Source: Luteibacter anthropi
GTDB lineage: Bacteria > Pseudomonadota > Gammaproteobacteria > Xanthomonadales > Rhodanobacteraceae
Assembly: GCF_011759365.1 (NCBI RefSeq)
Contig: NZ_JAARLZ010000003.1
Coordinates: 248,001 to 312,000, forward strand
Reading direction: 5' to 3'
DNA length: 64,000 nt
The position numbers and the translations under genes are program-made. The notes under the pieces were generated by a model. That model had not been told where the DNA came from and searched no databases. It worked only from the letters and a program-made list of their open reading frames with translations. This document shows positions 1-8,683 of the stretch, piece by piece (position 1 is the first letter of the stretch; each line of letters opens with the position of its first letter).

Positions 1-31
1 ATTCAGCGGTTTTCCTTGTAGTGAGAGTCCA

Positions 32-715
32 TCAACCGATGCCGCCGAGCAGCGGTACGAAACTGACCGGGCCGAGGTCCTCGCGCACCACCTCGCCCGC
101 TTCCGTCTTGCGCAGGCGCACCAGCACCTGCTGGCTTGGGCTGCCAACGGGCGCCACGAGCACGCCGCCCGGCTTCAGCTGGTCGAGCAGCTTCATGGGA
201 ATGCGGTCGCCGGCGGCGGTAAGGATGATGGCATCAAAGGGAGCATCGGATTCCCAGCCCAGCTTTCCGTCGTCATGACGGGAGCGCAGGTTCTCGATAC
301 CCAGTTGCCGGAAGCGACGGCGGGCCTGGCGAAGCAGTTCTTCGATGCGCTCCACGGTGTACACCGTGGGCACGATGCCGGCCAGCACGGCGGCCTGATA
401 ACCCGAGCCCGTGCCGATTTCGAGCACCCGCTCAGGTACTCCGTGTTCGATCAGGACTTCGGTCATCCGCGCGACGATCCAGGGCTGGGAGATCGTCTGC
501 CCATGGCCGATCGGAAGTGCCGTGTTCTCGTAGGCGCGAGAATGCAGCGCCTGGTCGATGAAATGATGCCGGGGCAGTTGCCGGATGACTTCGAGCACAC
601 GCTCGTCGCGGATGCCCTCTTCCACCAGCTTTGCCACCAGACGATCGCGCGCACGCTGCGAGGTCATGCCTTCGCCGCGCAGCGCCGAGGGTGGCAGGGC
701 GTGCAGGTTTACCAC
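32..715 (-). CDS. pcm: Protein-L-isoaspartate O-methyltransferase
   Basis: Repairs damaged proteins by SAM-dependent methylation of L-isoaspartyl residues in the cytoplasm. The protein reads as a Pcm throughout: the N-terminal [12 protein letters not shown] block, the [19 protein letters not shown] segment around the active site, and the SAM-binding motif [16 protein letters not shown] chose GTG at 715, giving 227 residues, because family members usually carry about 15 residues before the GMTSQR motif; ATG at 667 (211 aa) is the alternative. The GTG follows the surE stop after one base, so the two are almost certainly co-transcribed and coupled. The surE-pcm pairing is classical in gammaproteobacteria. 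The longer open frame reaching 982 is antisense read-through and is not coding. Confidence 0.95.
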   Translation of the reverse strand: MVNLHALPPSALRGEGMTSQRARDRLVAKLVEEGIRDERVLEVIRQLPRHHFIDQALHSRAYENTALPIGHGQTISQPWIVARMTEVLIEHGVPERVLEIGTGSGYQAAVLAGIVPTVYTVERIEELLRQARRRFRQLGIENLRSRHDDGKLGWESDAPFDAIILTAAGDRIPMKLLDQLKPGGVLVAPVGSPSQQVLVRLRKTEAGEVVREDLGPVSFVPLLGGIG

Positions 716-716
716 G

Positions 717-1496
717 TCAGGCCGCCTCCTCGCCCATGGACGACGACAGTGCGGTGGCCCAATGACTGACCTTGTCGAGCGCCTGGAAGCGGGTGAGATC
801 GGTATGGATCGGCGTGACCGAGACGTAACCGCGACGAATCGCGTCGAAGTCCGTACCCGGGCCGGCGTCGTCAACCGCGCCCGGCATGCCGATCCACCAC
901 ATGGTGCGGCCGCGCGGGTCTTCGGTGCGGATCGCCGGCTCGGCCTTGTGGCGGCGGCCGAGGCGGGTGACCTCAAAACCACGGATCTCGTCCCAGGGAA
1001 GATCGGGCACGTTGACGTTGAGGATGGTGTCGGCGGGCAGCGGATCGGCGATGAGGCGGCGCATCAGCATCAGCACGGCCGAAGCGGCGGTATCGAAATG
1101 GCGACCGGAACCTTCGCGGGTGACCAGCGACACGGCGATGGCGGGCAGTCCGAGGAAGCGGCCTTCCATCGCTGCGGAGACCGTGCCGGAGTAGATGACG
1201 TCGTCACCCAGGTTGGCGCAGTTGTTGATGCCGGAGACCACGATGTCGACGTCGTGGTCGAGCATGCCCGCCAGCGCGAGATGCACGCAGTCCGTGGGCG
1301 TGCCAGCCACCCGCCAGTACCCGTTGTCGAGTCGCTGGGTGCGGATGGGGCCGTCGAGCGTGAGGGAGTTGCTCGCACCGGAGCGGTCGCGATCGGGGGC
1401 AACCACCGTCACCGTACCGAACTCGCCCAGGCGGGAAGCCAGTACCCGGATGCCCGGGGCTTCCACGCCGTCATCGTTGCTTACCAGAACCTGCAT
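717..1496 (-). CDS. surE: 5'/3'-nucleotidase SurE
   Basis: Survival protein SurE, a metal-dependent nucleotidase acting on nucleoside 5'- and 3'-monophosphates. The N-terminus [16 protein letters not shown] carries the metal-binding DD pair, followed by [12 protein letters not shown] and [20 protein letters not shown], all SurE landmarks. ATG at 1496 gives 259 residues, the usual family length. An in-frame extension to 1562 adds 22 residues that do not look like SurE. First gene of a surE-pcm operon, divergent from the Smr gene across about 117 bp. Confidence 0.96.
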   Translation of the reverse strand: MQVLVSNDDGVEAPGIRVLASRLGEFGTVTVVAPDRDRSGASNSLTLDGPIRTQRLDNGYWRVAGTPTDCVHLALAGMLDHDVDIVVSGINNCANLGDDVIYSGTVSAAMEGRFLGLPAIAVSLVTREGSGRHFDTAASAVLMLMRRLIADPLPADTILNVNVPDLPWDEIRGFEVTRLGRRHKAEPAIRTEDPRGRTMWWIGMPGAVDDAGPGTDFDAIRRGYVSVTPIHTDLTRFQALDKVSHWATALSSSMGEEAA

Positions 1497-1613
1497 GCTG
1501 ATCCAGATCGAAAAACTGAAGATGGGGCCCCCACTTGCATGCGAGGGCACCCGATCGTCCAAGTCTACCGGACCGGGGCGCGGGATTCACCGAGAGCCGC
1601 TAGGATGGTGACC

Positions 1614-2156
1614 ATGAAACGCCGCGCGCCGATGGTCCATGAGGACGACAGCCGTCTCTTCCGGGAGGCGATCGGCGACGTGCGGCCAATGGAGCCGGTG
1701 GACGCCGTGCCGGAGCGTCCACGGCCCGCACCGTTGCCCGTGATGCGTGACGCGGATGAGGCCGCCGTCACGGCAGACGCCATGCTTTTCGACTACGATC
1801 CGGCCGAACTGGAAGTGGGTGAGGAGCTGTCCTACCTGCGTGACGGCTACCCGCCCAAGCTGCTCAAGCAACTCAAGCGTGGGCAGTTCAGCATCCAGGC
1901 CGACGTCGACCTGCACCAGATGAACGCTGCGGCCGCGCAGTTCACCATCGCCGAATTCCTGGCCGAGTGTCACCGCGACGGCATCCGCTGCGTGCGGATC
2001 ATCCACGGCAAGGGCCTGCGCTCGAAAGCCGGCGGCCCCGTACTCAAGGGCCTCACCGACAAGCTGCTGCGCCGACGCGACGATGTCGTGGCGTTTGCCT
2101 CGGCCCGTCCTGCGCAAGGCGGTACGGGCGCGGTCGTCGTCCTGCTGAAGGCCTGA
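1614..2156 (+). CDS. Smr/MutS2-type endonuclease domain protein
   Basis: A 180-residue cytoplasmic protein with an Smr domain in the C-terminal half: the DLHQMNAAAAQFTIAEFL start, then VRIIHGKGLRSK with the HGKG signature, then a segment ending in AFASARPAQGGTGAVVVLL. Stand-alone Smr proteins (E. coli SmrA/SmrB type) are nucleases; SmrB cleaves mRNA at collided ribosomes. The charged N-terminal 80 residues are typical of SmrB-like proteins. ATG 1614 is chosen because an AGGA lies about 9 nt upstream; ATG 1605 is possible. A much longer frame from 585 runs antisense through surE and is a shadow. The gene converges on the M28 peptidase with only 15 bp between stops. Confidence 0.88.
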   Translation: MKRRAPMVHEDDSRLFREAIGDVRPMEPVDAVPERPRPAPLPVMRDADEAAVTADAMLFDYDPAELEVGEELSYLRDGYPPKLLKQLKRGQFSIQADVDLHQMNAAAAQFTIAEFLAECHRDGIRCVRIIHGKGLRSKAGGPVLKGLTDKLLRRRDDVVAFASARPAQGGTGAVVVLLKA

Positions 2157-2171
2157 GACCGCGCCCCTGGC

Positions 2172-4358
2172 TTAGTGTGAAAGCGCTTCGGTCGCCCGCC
2201 GCAGACTGGCGGCAGCCCGATGAGTCGCCCCGGCGGTGAGCGCCACCTCGGCCCGGGCCTGTGCCCAGTCCTTCGCATCGATGGCATCGCCGATACCGGG
2301 CAGCGGCGCCACGTCTTCGCCTTCCTTGCGACCCGGCGCCTGCAACAGGTGACGGTACCAGGGTCGCTGCGGCAGGCCCGATGCCTGGAGGAACGCCGGC
2401 TCTACCTCGCGCAGCACGCGATTCACGGCATTGGCCTGACGGGCGTTCACCTGCGCCCCTGCTGAGGCAACGGCCGCGTCGTAAGCCCTGGCCGCTGCGT
2501 CCAGATCCTTCACCGCATCTCGCAGCGTCGAAAGATCGATATCTTCCCAACGATCGTCGAGGCGACCGGGTGGCGTTGTCTTGCGATACGCGACCGCCGC
2601 CAGGCGATAGGCGTCGCTGTCCATGAGCGAGTTGTGGCGCAAGGCATCCTTGTGCGAAGCCGCCGCATCGGTCGCCAGGCGGTCGACGTCGTGCGAGAGC
2701 GACGTGGCGAACGCCGTATAGCGCCAGGGCAGGATGTCCGCGTTGGCTACGCGCAGCACCAGGCGGGCATTGGTCTGTGCAAGCAGGCGCACGTAAGCCA
2801 GCCCCGGATCACCGAAGCGCTGGTAGTGCGTGTAGGTGTCGTATAGCGAGTGATAGATCGGCACGCTTTCTTCGTCACCGTCGCGATCGTAGCCATAGCG
2901 CACGTGCAACGAGGGAATGCCAATGCGGTGCGCGAACGACAGGTAATCCGAACCGGTACCCAGTCGCGCCGGCACGATGTCCGCCGCAGCATCCCTGCCC
3001 TTCTCCGACGCATCCACGGCGCGCTTGGCCTGGCGGCGCGCCTGCACCGTCGCCCCCGTTTCCGGATCGCGCAGATCACCCGCCACGCCATCGACCAGCG
3101 ATGCCAGTGCCGGATCGCCGGAGGCGGAAAGGAAACCGCGCCCGGTCGTATCGTTGTTGAGGTAGAACACTGCCTTGCGCGACAACTCGTCCGCATGACG
3201 CTCCGTCCAGGCCTTGGAGCCAAGGATGCCCAGTTCCTCACCATCCCAGCTGGCGAAAACAAGCGTGCGCTTCGGTCGTTGCCCGGCCCTGGCCAGCTCA
3301 CCGATGGCCCGGGCTTCCGCAAGCATGGCCGTCGTGCCTGCCAGCGGGTCCCATGCACCGAATACCCACGCATCGTGATGCACGCCACGGATCACCCATT
3401 CATCGGGCCGCTCCGACCCGCGAAGCGTCGCGATCACGTTGTAAAGCGTGCGCCATTCCCAGGGCGAATGGACTTCGAGATGGACTGGCGCATCGCCACC
3501 GATGTGGTAAGTCAACGGCAAGCCACCTTGCCAGCGGTTCGGCACGGCGGCGCCACCCAGCGCGCGCAGGAAATGCTCTGCATCGCCGTAACCGATCGTC
3601 ACCACGGGGATCGACAGGTCCGCCGTGCGGCGCTGGGCCTGGATCGTCTTCGCGCTTTTTTCGTCGAGCACGCTGTCGATACCCAGCGTCCCACGCTGCA
3701 CGGTGCGTGGCGTACGCCATGCACCGGTCGGATAGACGTCGCCCTTCGCGAAGCCGTCAGCTTCCGGATCGGAATAGATCACCACGCCAACGGCACCATG
3801 CTGCTGGGCGAGACGCGGCTTCACCCAGCGTCCCGCGCCGCTGGACTTCACCAGCACGACCTTGCCCTTTACCGACGCGCCATAACGGCCGAGTTCGTCG
3901 TAGTCGCGTTGCAGGCCTTCGTTGACGAAGATCAGCGGCGCATCGACGCTGCCGTCCGGGCTGTATGACTCCATGCCCGGCAACACACCCTGCTGCTTCG
4001 CCGTGTCGGCGTCGCCGTCCACGGCAGGCTCCGTAAAGTCAGCCGCGTAGCGGTCGCCCTCGGTAAGCGACAGCTTCTGCACATCCGGATACGCCACCAG
4101 CACGCGCACCGGCTCTACCTTCACGCTCCAGCCCCACTCGCGGAAGCGGTCCGCGATGAAGTCGGCGTTTTCCTTGTTGTGCGGGGAACCGACCTGGTTG
4201 GGGGCCGAGGTCAGTCGCTTCAGCCAGCCATCGAGATCGGCGCTACCGATGGAGGCATCGACGCGATGCTCGATATCGGCCTGGGGCGCCGCGGGTGCGG
4301 CCAGCACACCACCTGCCGTGACCAGTAGCAGGGATGCCGTCAACGTACGCATATTCAT
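2172..4358 (-). CDS. M28 family metallopeptidase, glutamate carboxypeptidase II-like
   Basis: A secreted 728-residue zinc exopeptidase of the NAALADase/GCPII branch of M28. Order of domains: signal peptide (1 to about 23), a PA-domain insertion with the GKVVLVKSSGAGR core, the M28 catalytic domain, and a C-terminal TFR-type dimerisation domain. All di-zinc ligands expected from GCPII are visible: His in GVHHDAW, Asp in AWDPLAG, the Glu pair in WDGEELGILGS, Asp in LNNDTTGRG and His in PIYHSLYDTY. ATG 4358 overlaps the stop of the upstream TonB-dependent receptor as TGATG, so translation is probably coupled. Known members cleave C-terminal acidic residues from peptides; the substrate here is unknown. 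The pairing suggests trimming of what the receptor imports. Confidence 0.93.
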   Translation of the reverse strand: MNMRTLTASLLLVTAGGVLAAPAAPQADIEHRVDASIGSADLDGWLKRLTSAPNQVGSPHNKENADFIADRFREWGWSVKVEPVRVLVAYPDVQKLSLTEGDRYAADFTEPAVDGDADTAKQQGVLPGMESYSPDGSVDAPLIFVNEGLQRDYDELGRYGASVKGKVVLVKSSGAGRWVKPRLAQQHGAVGVVIYSDPEADGFAKGDVYPTGAWRTPRTVQRGTLGIDSVLDEKSAKTIQAQRRTADLSIPVVTIGYGDAEHFLRALGGAAVPNRWQGGLPLTYHIGGDAPVHLEVHSPWEWRTLYNVIATLRGSERPDEWVIRGVHHDAWVFGAWDPLAGTTAMLAEARAIGELARAGQRPKRTLVFASWDGEELGILGSKAWTERHADELSRKAVFYLNNDTTGRGFLSASGDPALASLVDGVAGDLRDPETGATVQARRQAKRAVDASEKGRDAAADIVPARLGTGSDYLSFAHRIGIPSLHVRYGYDRDGDEESVPIYHSLYDTYTHYQRFGDPGLAYVRLLAQTNARLVLRVANADILPWRYTAFATSLSHDVDRLATDAAASHKDALRHNSLMDSDAYRLAAVAYRKTTPPGRLDDRWEDIDLSTLRDAVKDLDAAARAYDAAVASAGAQVNARQANAVNRVLREVEPAFLQASGLPQRPWYRHLLQAPGRKEGEDVAPLPGIGDAIDAKDWAQARAEVALTAGATHRAAASLRRATEALSH

Positions 4359-6766
4359 CACTGCCACCGGTAGGTCACGCTCGCGTAGTAGTAGCGGCCG
4401 TTCCAGCTCAGGGGCGAGAACAGGCTGTACTTGAAGTTGCCACTGGTGGAGTTGGCGTACTTCACCTGTCCGGGTTTGGCGTTGAACACGTTGTCGGCAC
4501 CGGCGGCAAAGGTCCAGTTGTCGAGGGTGTAGTCGGCCGACAGGTCGAGCGTCCAGCGATGCGCGAAGGTCTGGTCCAGGGCCGGCCCGCTGTTGCTGTA
4601 CACCGTATAGCTGCCGTAGCGCTGCACATTGGCGTGGCCCGCCCAGCGGCCGTGCAGGTAATCGAAGCCGGCGTCGAGCTTGGTGCGCGGGTTGGTGTCG
4701 CCCAGCAGGCCCAGGCGCTCACGGCGCTCCACGCGCTGCACGGCCACGCCCAGCTGGTCGAGGATCGGCGGATTCGCCTTCACCTTCGTCACCTTGTTCT
4801 CGTTGTACGACCAGCTCAATGTTGTGTTGAGGCGATCGCCGTTGGAGAAGTCGAAACCGTACTGGCTCACGAAATCCAGGCCACGCGTGCGCGTGTTCAC
4901 GGCATTGGTGAAGTAACGGATCGACTGGTAGGTGGCATCGATGCCGTTGGCCAGCAGGTAGTTGTTCACCGACGGCGTATTGACCGGGATGTTCGACGAC
5001 AGGTTGATGCGGTTGTTGATCTTGATCCAGTAGGCATCCACGCTGACGTTCCAGCCGGCAAGCGGTTCGGCCACGAAGCCCAGCGTGGCGCTGCGCGACT
5101 TCTCGGGCTTCAGCTTTTCGGCCCCCAGCAGGCTGGCCGCCGCCGAATCCACCGGGAAGGTACCGGATTGCACGATCACCTGACCGTGCCCCAGATCCTG
5201 CAACTGCGACGAGATATCCGCGTAGTGCTGCTGCACGAGCGTGGGCGCACGGAAACCCGTGCCGACGCTGCCGCGCACGGCGAAGCGCGGGGTGAAGTCG
5301 AAGCGGCCCGACAGCGAGCCGGAGGTGGTGCCACCGAAGTCGCTGTAGTTTTCATGACGACCGGCCAGTGACACGGAGAAGCGATCCGTGAGATTGGTTT
5401 CCAGGTCGATGTATTCGGAGGTGTCATGACGCTGCCAGTTGCCCTGGAAGTCGCCCGTGATGCCACCATTGGCACCGTACTGCGACACGGCATCGCCTGG
5501 GCGCACCTTATAGGCCTGGCGCAGGTATTCCACGCCGAAAGACACACTCACCGGGTTGGGCAGCCACGTCGGCGTGAACTCCTTGCCGATGTCGAGGTTG
5601 GCTACCTGCTGCTGGGTCTTGTAATCGGCCCCCTGGATGAAGAACGGCGTATAGCCATAGGCCTTGTACCAGTCGGCGTTGATCGAATGGCTGCGCTGGT
5701 TGTATTCGTTGGAACCATGACTGGCCGAGAGGTCGTAATGCCAGCCATCGCCCACCTGCCCGCGCAGGCCGGCAGTGAGCGTCGTGTCCGTCACGATGGG
5801 CAGGCTGACCGGCAGGTAGCCGTTGGGATAGATCGCGATGACGTTGGTGGAATCGTTGCGATGGCGATAAAGACTGGCCGTTTCTGCACGATCGCGGCGA
5901 TACAGCGCTTCGAAGTACACCTCGGCCGCCTTGCTGAATTCGTACTGGCCCACGAGCGACAGCTTGTTCGACTTGATCGCCGGGTCGCCAAGGCGGTACA
6001 CGCGCTGGTTGAAGGTGGGGCCCTTGGTCTGGTCCAGGCCGGCACGGTTGGTGTAATCGTTGTTCTGCGTATCGATCGCGACATGGATCGAGCCCTTGTC
6101 GCCAAGCTTGAAACCCGTATCTGCGGATAGCTGGCGTTGCAGGCCATCGCCGGCATCATAGCCACCGAACTTCGCAGTGACCTGGCCACCCTGCCCCGAC
6201 TTCTTGAGGATCACGTTGATCACGCCACCGATGGCATCCGACCCGTAACGGGCCGACTGGCCATCGCGCAGCACTTCGATGCGCTCGATGGCGGCAATGG
6301 GAATCGCGTTCAGGTCCACCGGGTTCGAGCCACGGCCGATGGCACCACCCAGGTTGAGGAAGGCACCCGCGTGCTGGCGCTTGCCGTCGATGAGCACCAG
6401 CACCTGATCGGGGCTGAGGCCACGCAGGGTCACCGGGCGCACCACTTCCGCGCCGCTGATGGTGGTGGGCTGCGGGAAGTTCAGCGAGGGCACCAGGCGC
6501 GCAAGCGCGGCACTGAGCTGGGTGGCGCCCGTCTGCTGGAGCTGCTGCGGGGTAATGACGTCGATCGGCTGGAGCGAGCTGGAAACCGTGCGTTCGGTGC
6601 TGCGCGTGCCCGTGACGATCACGGTGTCGAGCTGACTGGCCTTGGCCGGCGTGGCGTCTTTTCCGTTGCCGGCATCCTGGGCCAGGGCAGGCAGGGAAGC
6701 CGCACCGAGAACAAGGGTGACGGCCAGGAACAAGGGCTTGCGACGGCGGTGTACGAGAGAAAGCAT
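4358..6766 (-). CDS. TonB-dependent receptor
   Basis: Outer-membrane ligand-gated channel of 802 residues. After a basic N-terminus and a signal peptide ending LPALAQ, a plug domain starts near DTVIVTGTRSTERTVSSSLQPIDVI and includes LRGLSPDQVLVLIDGKRQH and VEVLRDGQSARYGSDAIGGVINVILK. A long beta-barrel follows with the FRAPTLVQQHY motif typical of the family; it ends in ASVTYRWQ rather than the usual aromatic residue. ATG 6766 has an AGGGGA about 10 nt upstream; a frame opening at 6808 adds 14 unlikely residues. First gene of an operon with the M28 peptidase. The roughly 380-nt 5' leader contains a Cys-rich micro-ORF, so expression may respond to a metal or to cysteine. Substrate unknown. Confidence 0.95.
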   Translation of the reverse strand: MLSLVHRRRKPLFLAVTLVLGAASLPALAQDAGNGKDATPAKASQLDTVIVTGTRSTERTVSSSLQPIDVITPQQLQQTGATQLSAALARLVPSLNFPQPTTISGAEVVRPVTLRGLSPDQVLVLIDGKRQHAGAFLNLGGAIGRGSNPVDLNAIPIAAIERIEVLRDGQSARYGSDAIGGVINVILKKSGQGGQVTAKFGGYDAGDGLQRQLSADTGFKLGDKGSIHVAIDTQNNDYTNRAGLDQTKGPTFNQRVYRLGDPAIKSNKLSLVGQYEFSKAAEVYFEALYRRDRAETASLYRHRNDSTNVIAIYPNGYLPVSLPIVTDTTLTAGLRGQVGDGWHYDLSASHGSNEYNQRSHSINADWYKAYGYTPFFIQGADYKTQQQVANLDIGKEFTPTWLPNPVSVSFGVEYLRQAYKVRPGDAVSQYGANGGITGDFQGNWQRHDTSEYIDLETNLTDRFSVSLAGRHENYSDFGGTTSGSLSGRFDFTPRFAVRGSVGTGFRAPTLVQQHYADISSQLQDLGHGQVIVQSGTFPVDSAAASLLGAEKLKPEKSRSATLGFVAEPLAGWNVSVDAYWIKINNRINLSSNIPVNTPSVNNYLLANGIDATYQSIRYFTNAVNTRTRGLDFVSQYGFDFSNGDRLNTTLSWSYNENKVTKVKANPPILDQLGVAVQRVERRERLGLLGDTNPRTKLDAGFDYLHGRWAGHANVQRYGSYTVYSNSGPALDQTFAHRWTLDLSADYTLDNWTFAAGADNVFNAKPGQVKYANSTSGNFKYSLFSPLSWNGRYYYASVTYRWQ

Positions 6767-6964
6767 GAGGCGTGGATCCCCTGGATACAAAGCATGGTGC
6801 CGGCGCATCGAGGCACGCCGGTTCGGTACGAACGGCCTGTCGACGACGACGCGTGCATACGACGCATCGCCGGCTTGGCAAGCCGGAATGAAAGGGTTCG
6901 TGTCCCGCGCTCAGGTCGCGGGCGTGGCCGGCGCGTTACGCGCTACGGCGGATGAGGTGTCGCT

Positions 6965-7027
6965 TCAGCCCGGTCGACAACAACACGCGCGCACCACCTG
7001 ACATCGCGGAGCGGCCGCGAAGGTCAT
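6965..7027 (-). CDS. Cys-rich leader ORF with CCCRP ending
   Basis: A 20-codon ORF on the strand of the TonB-dependent receptor, ending about 200 nt before its start. The peptide begins MTFAAAPRC and ends VRACCCRPG, with three consecutive TGT codons just before the stop; another Cys lies six residues before the triplet. As I recall, short upstream ORFs ending in C-x-n-CCCRP have been described in Bordetella as copper-responsive regulators of a TonB-dependent receptor operon, and Cys-codon runs in leaders also act as cysteine attenuators in other bacteria. The frame stays open upstream to 7171, so a longer start (for example ATG 7129) is possible. No strong ribosome-binding site is seen before 7027. 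Confidence 0.55.
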   Translation of the reverse strand: MTFAAAPRCQVVRACCCRPG

Positions 7028-7149
7028 GGGGAGGTTGTTCGCGCTGAGGTTGGTTGCGTTCACTGGGACTGTGGATCGCCTGGTGGTGAGCCGCGTGAGC
7101 GGCGGACTGGCAGTGGGCCCGGGCGCCATGGAGACGTCCGTGGGTGCCA

Positions 7150-7178
7150 TTTGTTGCACCGCACAGTACATTTGTCAA
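7150..7178 (-). promoter_or_regulatory. Predicted sigma-70 promoter of the receptor operon
   Basis: On the minus strand a perfect -35 TTGACA (7178-7173) is followed after exactly 17 bp by AACAAA (7155-7150), a poor -10 matching 3 of 6. Transcription would start near 7143, giving a 5' leader of about 380 nt that includes the Cys-rich ORF. Confidence 0.4.
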
Positions 7179-7258
7179 CCGCTTTGCGGAAGCTCTTGCG
7201 CCGGACGCGCGTCCTTGCGCCATGCGATCATCCGCGCCGGGCAACCGGACACATTCCC

Positions 7259-7792
7259 ATGAGCGACTACGAAGACGACTACGACCACGAGCGCGATTTC
7301 GACGACGAGGACGGCGAGGAAACCGTCGAATCCTACGTCTGGCAATTGCTGCTGATGATCAACCCCGGCGACGAAGCAAGCGCCTTGCAACAGTTCAAGT
7401 CCTTCCAGGAAGAAGTGGAAGACCAGGGCGATGAAGACCCCATGCGCATCGTCGGCCAGGTGACCGACTGGCGGGCCAGTTTCGAGGTGGACGGCGACGA
7501 CACCCGCGCCATCGTCGAGGCCATCAACGAACTAGTGGCGCGCTGGAACCTGCAGATCGACTGGGACGGCGATCCGGACGACGACGAATTCCACGAGGAC
7601 ATCGAGGCCGGTGACATCTTCTCGCGCGCCTACGATCAGCTGAACGAGCACGGCTACACGCTCTGGTCCCGTGAAACCGAGGACGACGACACCGTGGCAG
7701 GCTGGATCACGTCCACGCGCGACAACGAAGGCATGCGCCTCATCGCCACGGCGCTGGAGATCAACCTGCGCCTGGGCAACCAGCTGGGCTGA
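7259..7792 (+). CDS. Acidic hypothetical protein (DUF6630-like?)
   Basis: A 177-residue soluble, strongly acidic protein with no signal peptide or membrane segment. It begins MSDYEDDYDHERDFDDEDGE and contains LLMINPGDEASALQQF and IDWDGDPDDDEFHEDIEAGD. The layout reminds me of DUF6630 proteins common in Xanthomonadales, but I cannot confirm the family and assign no function. ATG 7259 is chosen because the frame upstream (open from 7151) reads as arbitrary sequence and the Asp/Glu-rich start is a natural N-terminus. It stands alone between the receptor leader and the AraC gene. Confidence 0.8.
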   Translation: MSDYEDDYDHERDFDDEDGEETVESYVWQLLLMINPGDEASALQQFKSFQEEVEDQGDEDPMRIVGQVTDWRASFEVDGDDTRAIVEAINELVARWNLQIDWDGDPDDDEFHEDIEAGDIFSRAYDQLNEHGYTLWSRETEDDDTVAGWITSTRDNEGMRLIATALEINLRLGNQLG

Positions 7793-7872
7793 CCCCCGTG
7801 ACTTGCGGAACATGCCGGCGGGGTTCGCCCGCCGCATAGTCCATCGTGCAGACGTTCGCCAGGGGAGGCACG

Positions 7873-8640
7873 ATGAGCGGCATCCACGACATGCACATCT
7901 CACGGTACGCCCCCCATGCGGCCATGGACCGCCATCGCCATGACGAGGACTGGTTCTGCCTCGTGATGGCGGGCGGCTACGAGGAACGCATCCTCGGCAT
8001 GTGCAACGAACATGCGCCAGGCGACCTGCTGTACTGCCCTGCCCACGCGGCACACGCCCAGCGTTTCGGCAACGAAGGAGCGTGCAAGATCCTCTTCGCA
8101 CCGGATGCGGAGCTGACGGCGATGCTGGACGAACACGCTGCCCGACTGGACGGCCGGCCGCTGATCCGCCGCTCGGGGGCGTTGCTGGCCCTTGGCAGGC
8201 GCGCTATGGACGAGTTCGACCTTGGCGATGCCTTCTCCGCCTTGTCCGTACAGGCACTGGCCCTGGACATGCTTGCCATCACCGCCCGGGGGCTCGTCGC
8301 CGAAAGCCATCGCGAACCAGGCTGGCTGCGTCGCGCGCGCGAATATCTTCACGAAGACCCCGCACGGGATATCACCCTTGAGGCCCTGGCTTCGGTCATC
8401 GGTCGCCACCCGGTGCATCTTGCCCGCAGCTTCCGTCAGTTCCACCAATGCACCGTGGGCGACTACGTGCGCCGCCTGCGCGTGGATCGCGCTGCCCACC
8501 TGCTGCGCACTACCCGTCGCCCGTTGATCGATATCGCCCTGGACTGCGGTTTTGCCGGCGCCGCGCAATTCTCGCGTTCGTTCCGGGCCATTCATGCCAC
8601 CACGCCGAGCGCGTGGCGAAACGAAGTCACCTCACGCTAA
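7873..8640 (+). CDS. AraC family transcriptional regulator
   Basis: A 255-residue cytoplasmic DNA-binding regulator. The N-terminal half is a cupin-like sensor (ISRYAPHAAMDRHRHDEDWFCLVMAGGYEERI, with GDLLYCPAHAAHAQRF). The C-terminal 100 residues are the AraC double helix-turn-helix: ITLEALASVIGRHPVHLARSF, then PLIDIALDCGFAGAAQFSRSFR, ending TPSAWR. ATG 7873 follows AGGGGAGG at 7861-7868, a very good ribosome-binding site. The effector is unknown. The gene lies 43 bp upstream of the M3 peptidase, which could be a target or an operon partner. Confidence 0.92.
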   Translation: MSGIHDMHISRYAPHAAMDRHRHDEDWFCLVMAGGYEERILGMCNEHAPGDLLYCPAHAAHAQRFGNEGACKILFAPDAELTAMLDEHAARLDGRPLIRRSGALLALGRRAMDEFDLGDAFSALSVQALALDMLAITARGLVAESHREPGWLRRAREYLHEDPARDITLEALASVIGRHPVHLARSFRQFHQCTVGDYVRRLRVDRAAHLLRTTRRPLIDIALDCGFAGAAQFSRSFRAIHATTPSAWRNEVTSR

Positions 8641-8683
8641 TCCGCGTAAAGCGGCGTGCCGGTACGCCTGATAGCGTGGTTCC

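Larger units (their letters stand above)
6767..7258. other. Intergenic leader/promoter region of the receptor operon
   Basis: A 492-bp gap between the receptor gene (leftward) and the acidic hypothetical gene (rightward). It holds the CCCRP leader ORF, the leftward promoter near 7150-7178 and, between leader stop and receptor start, a small hairpin (CCGGCTT/AAGCCGG near 6880) without a T-run. Nothing else was recognised; the other short frames here look like chance. Confidence 0.6.

Noticed and set aside
585-2156. A 523-residue reading of the Smr gene
   Set aside because: The first 340 codons run antisense through surE and pcm; the Smr protein starts near 1614.
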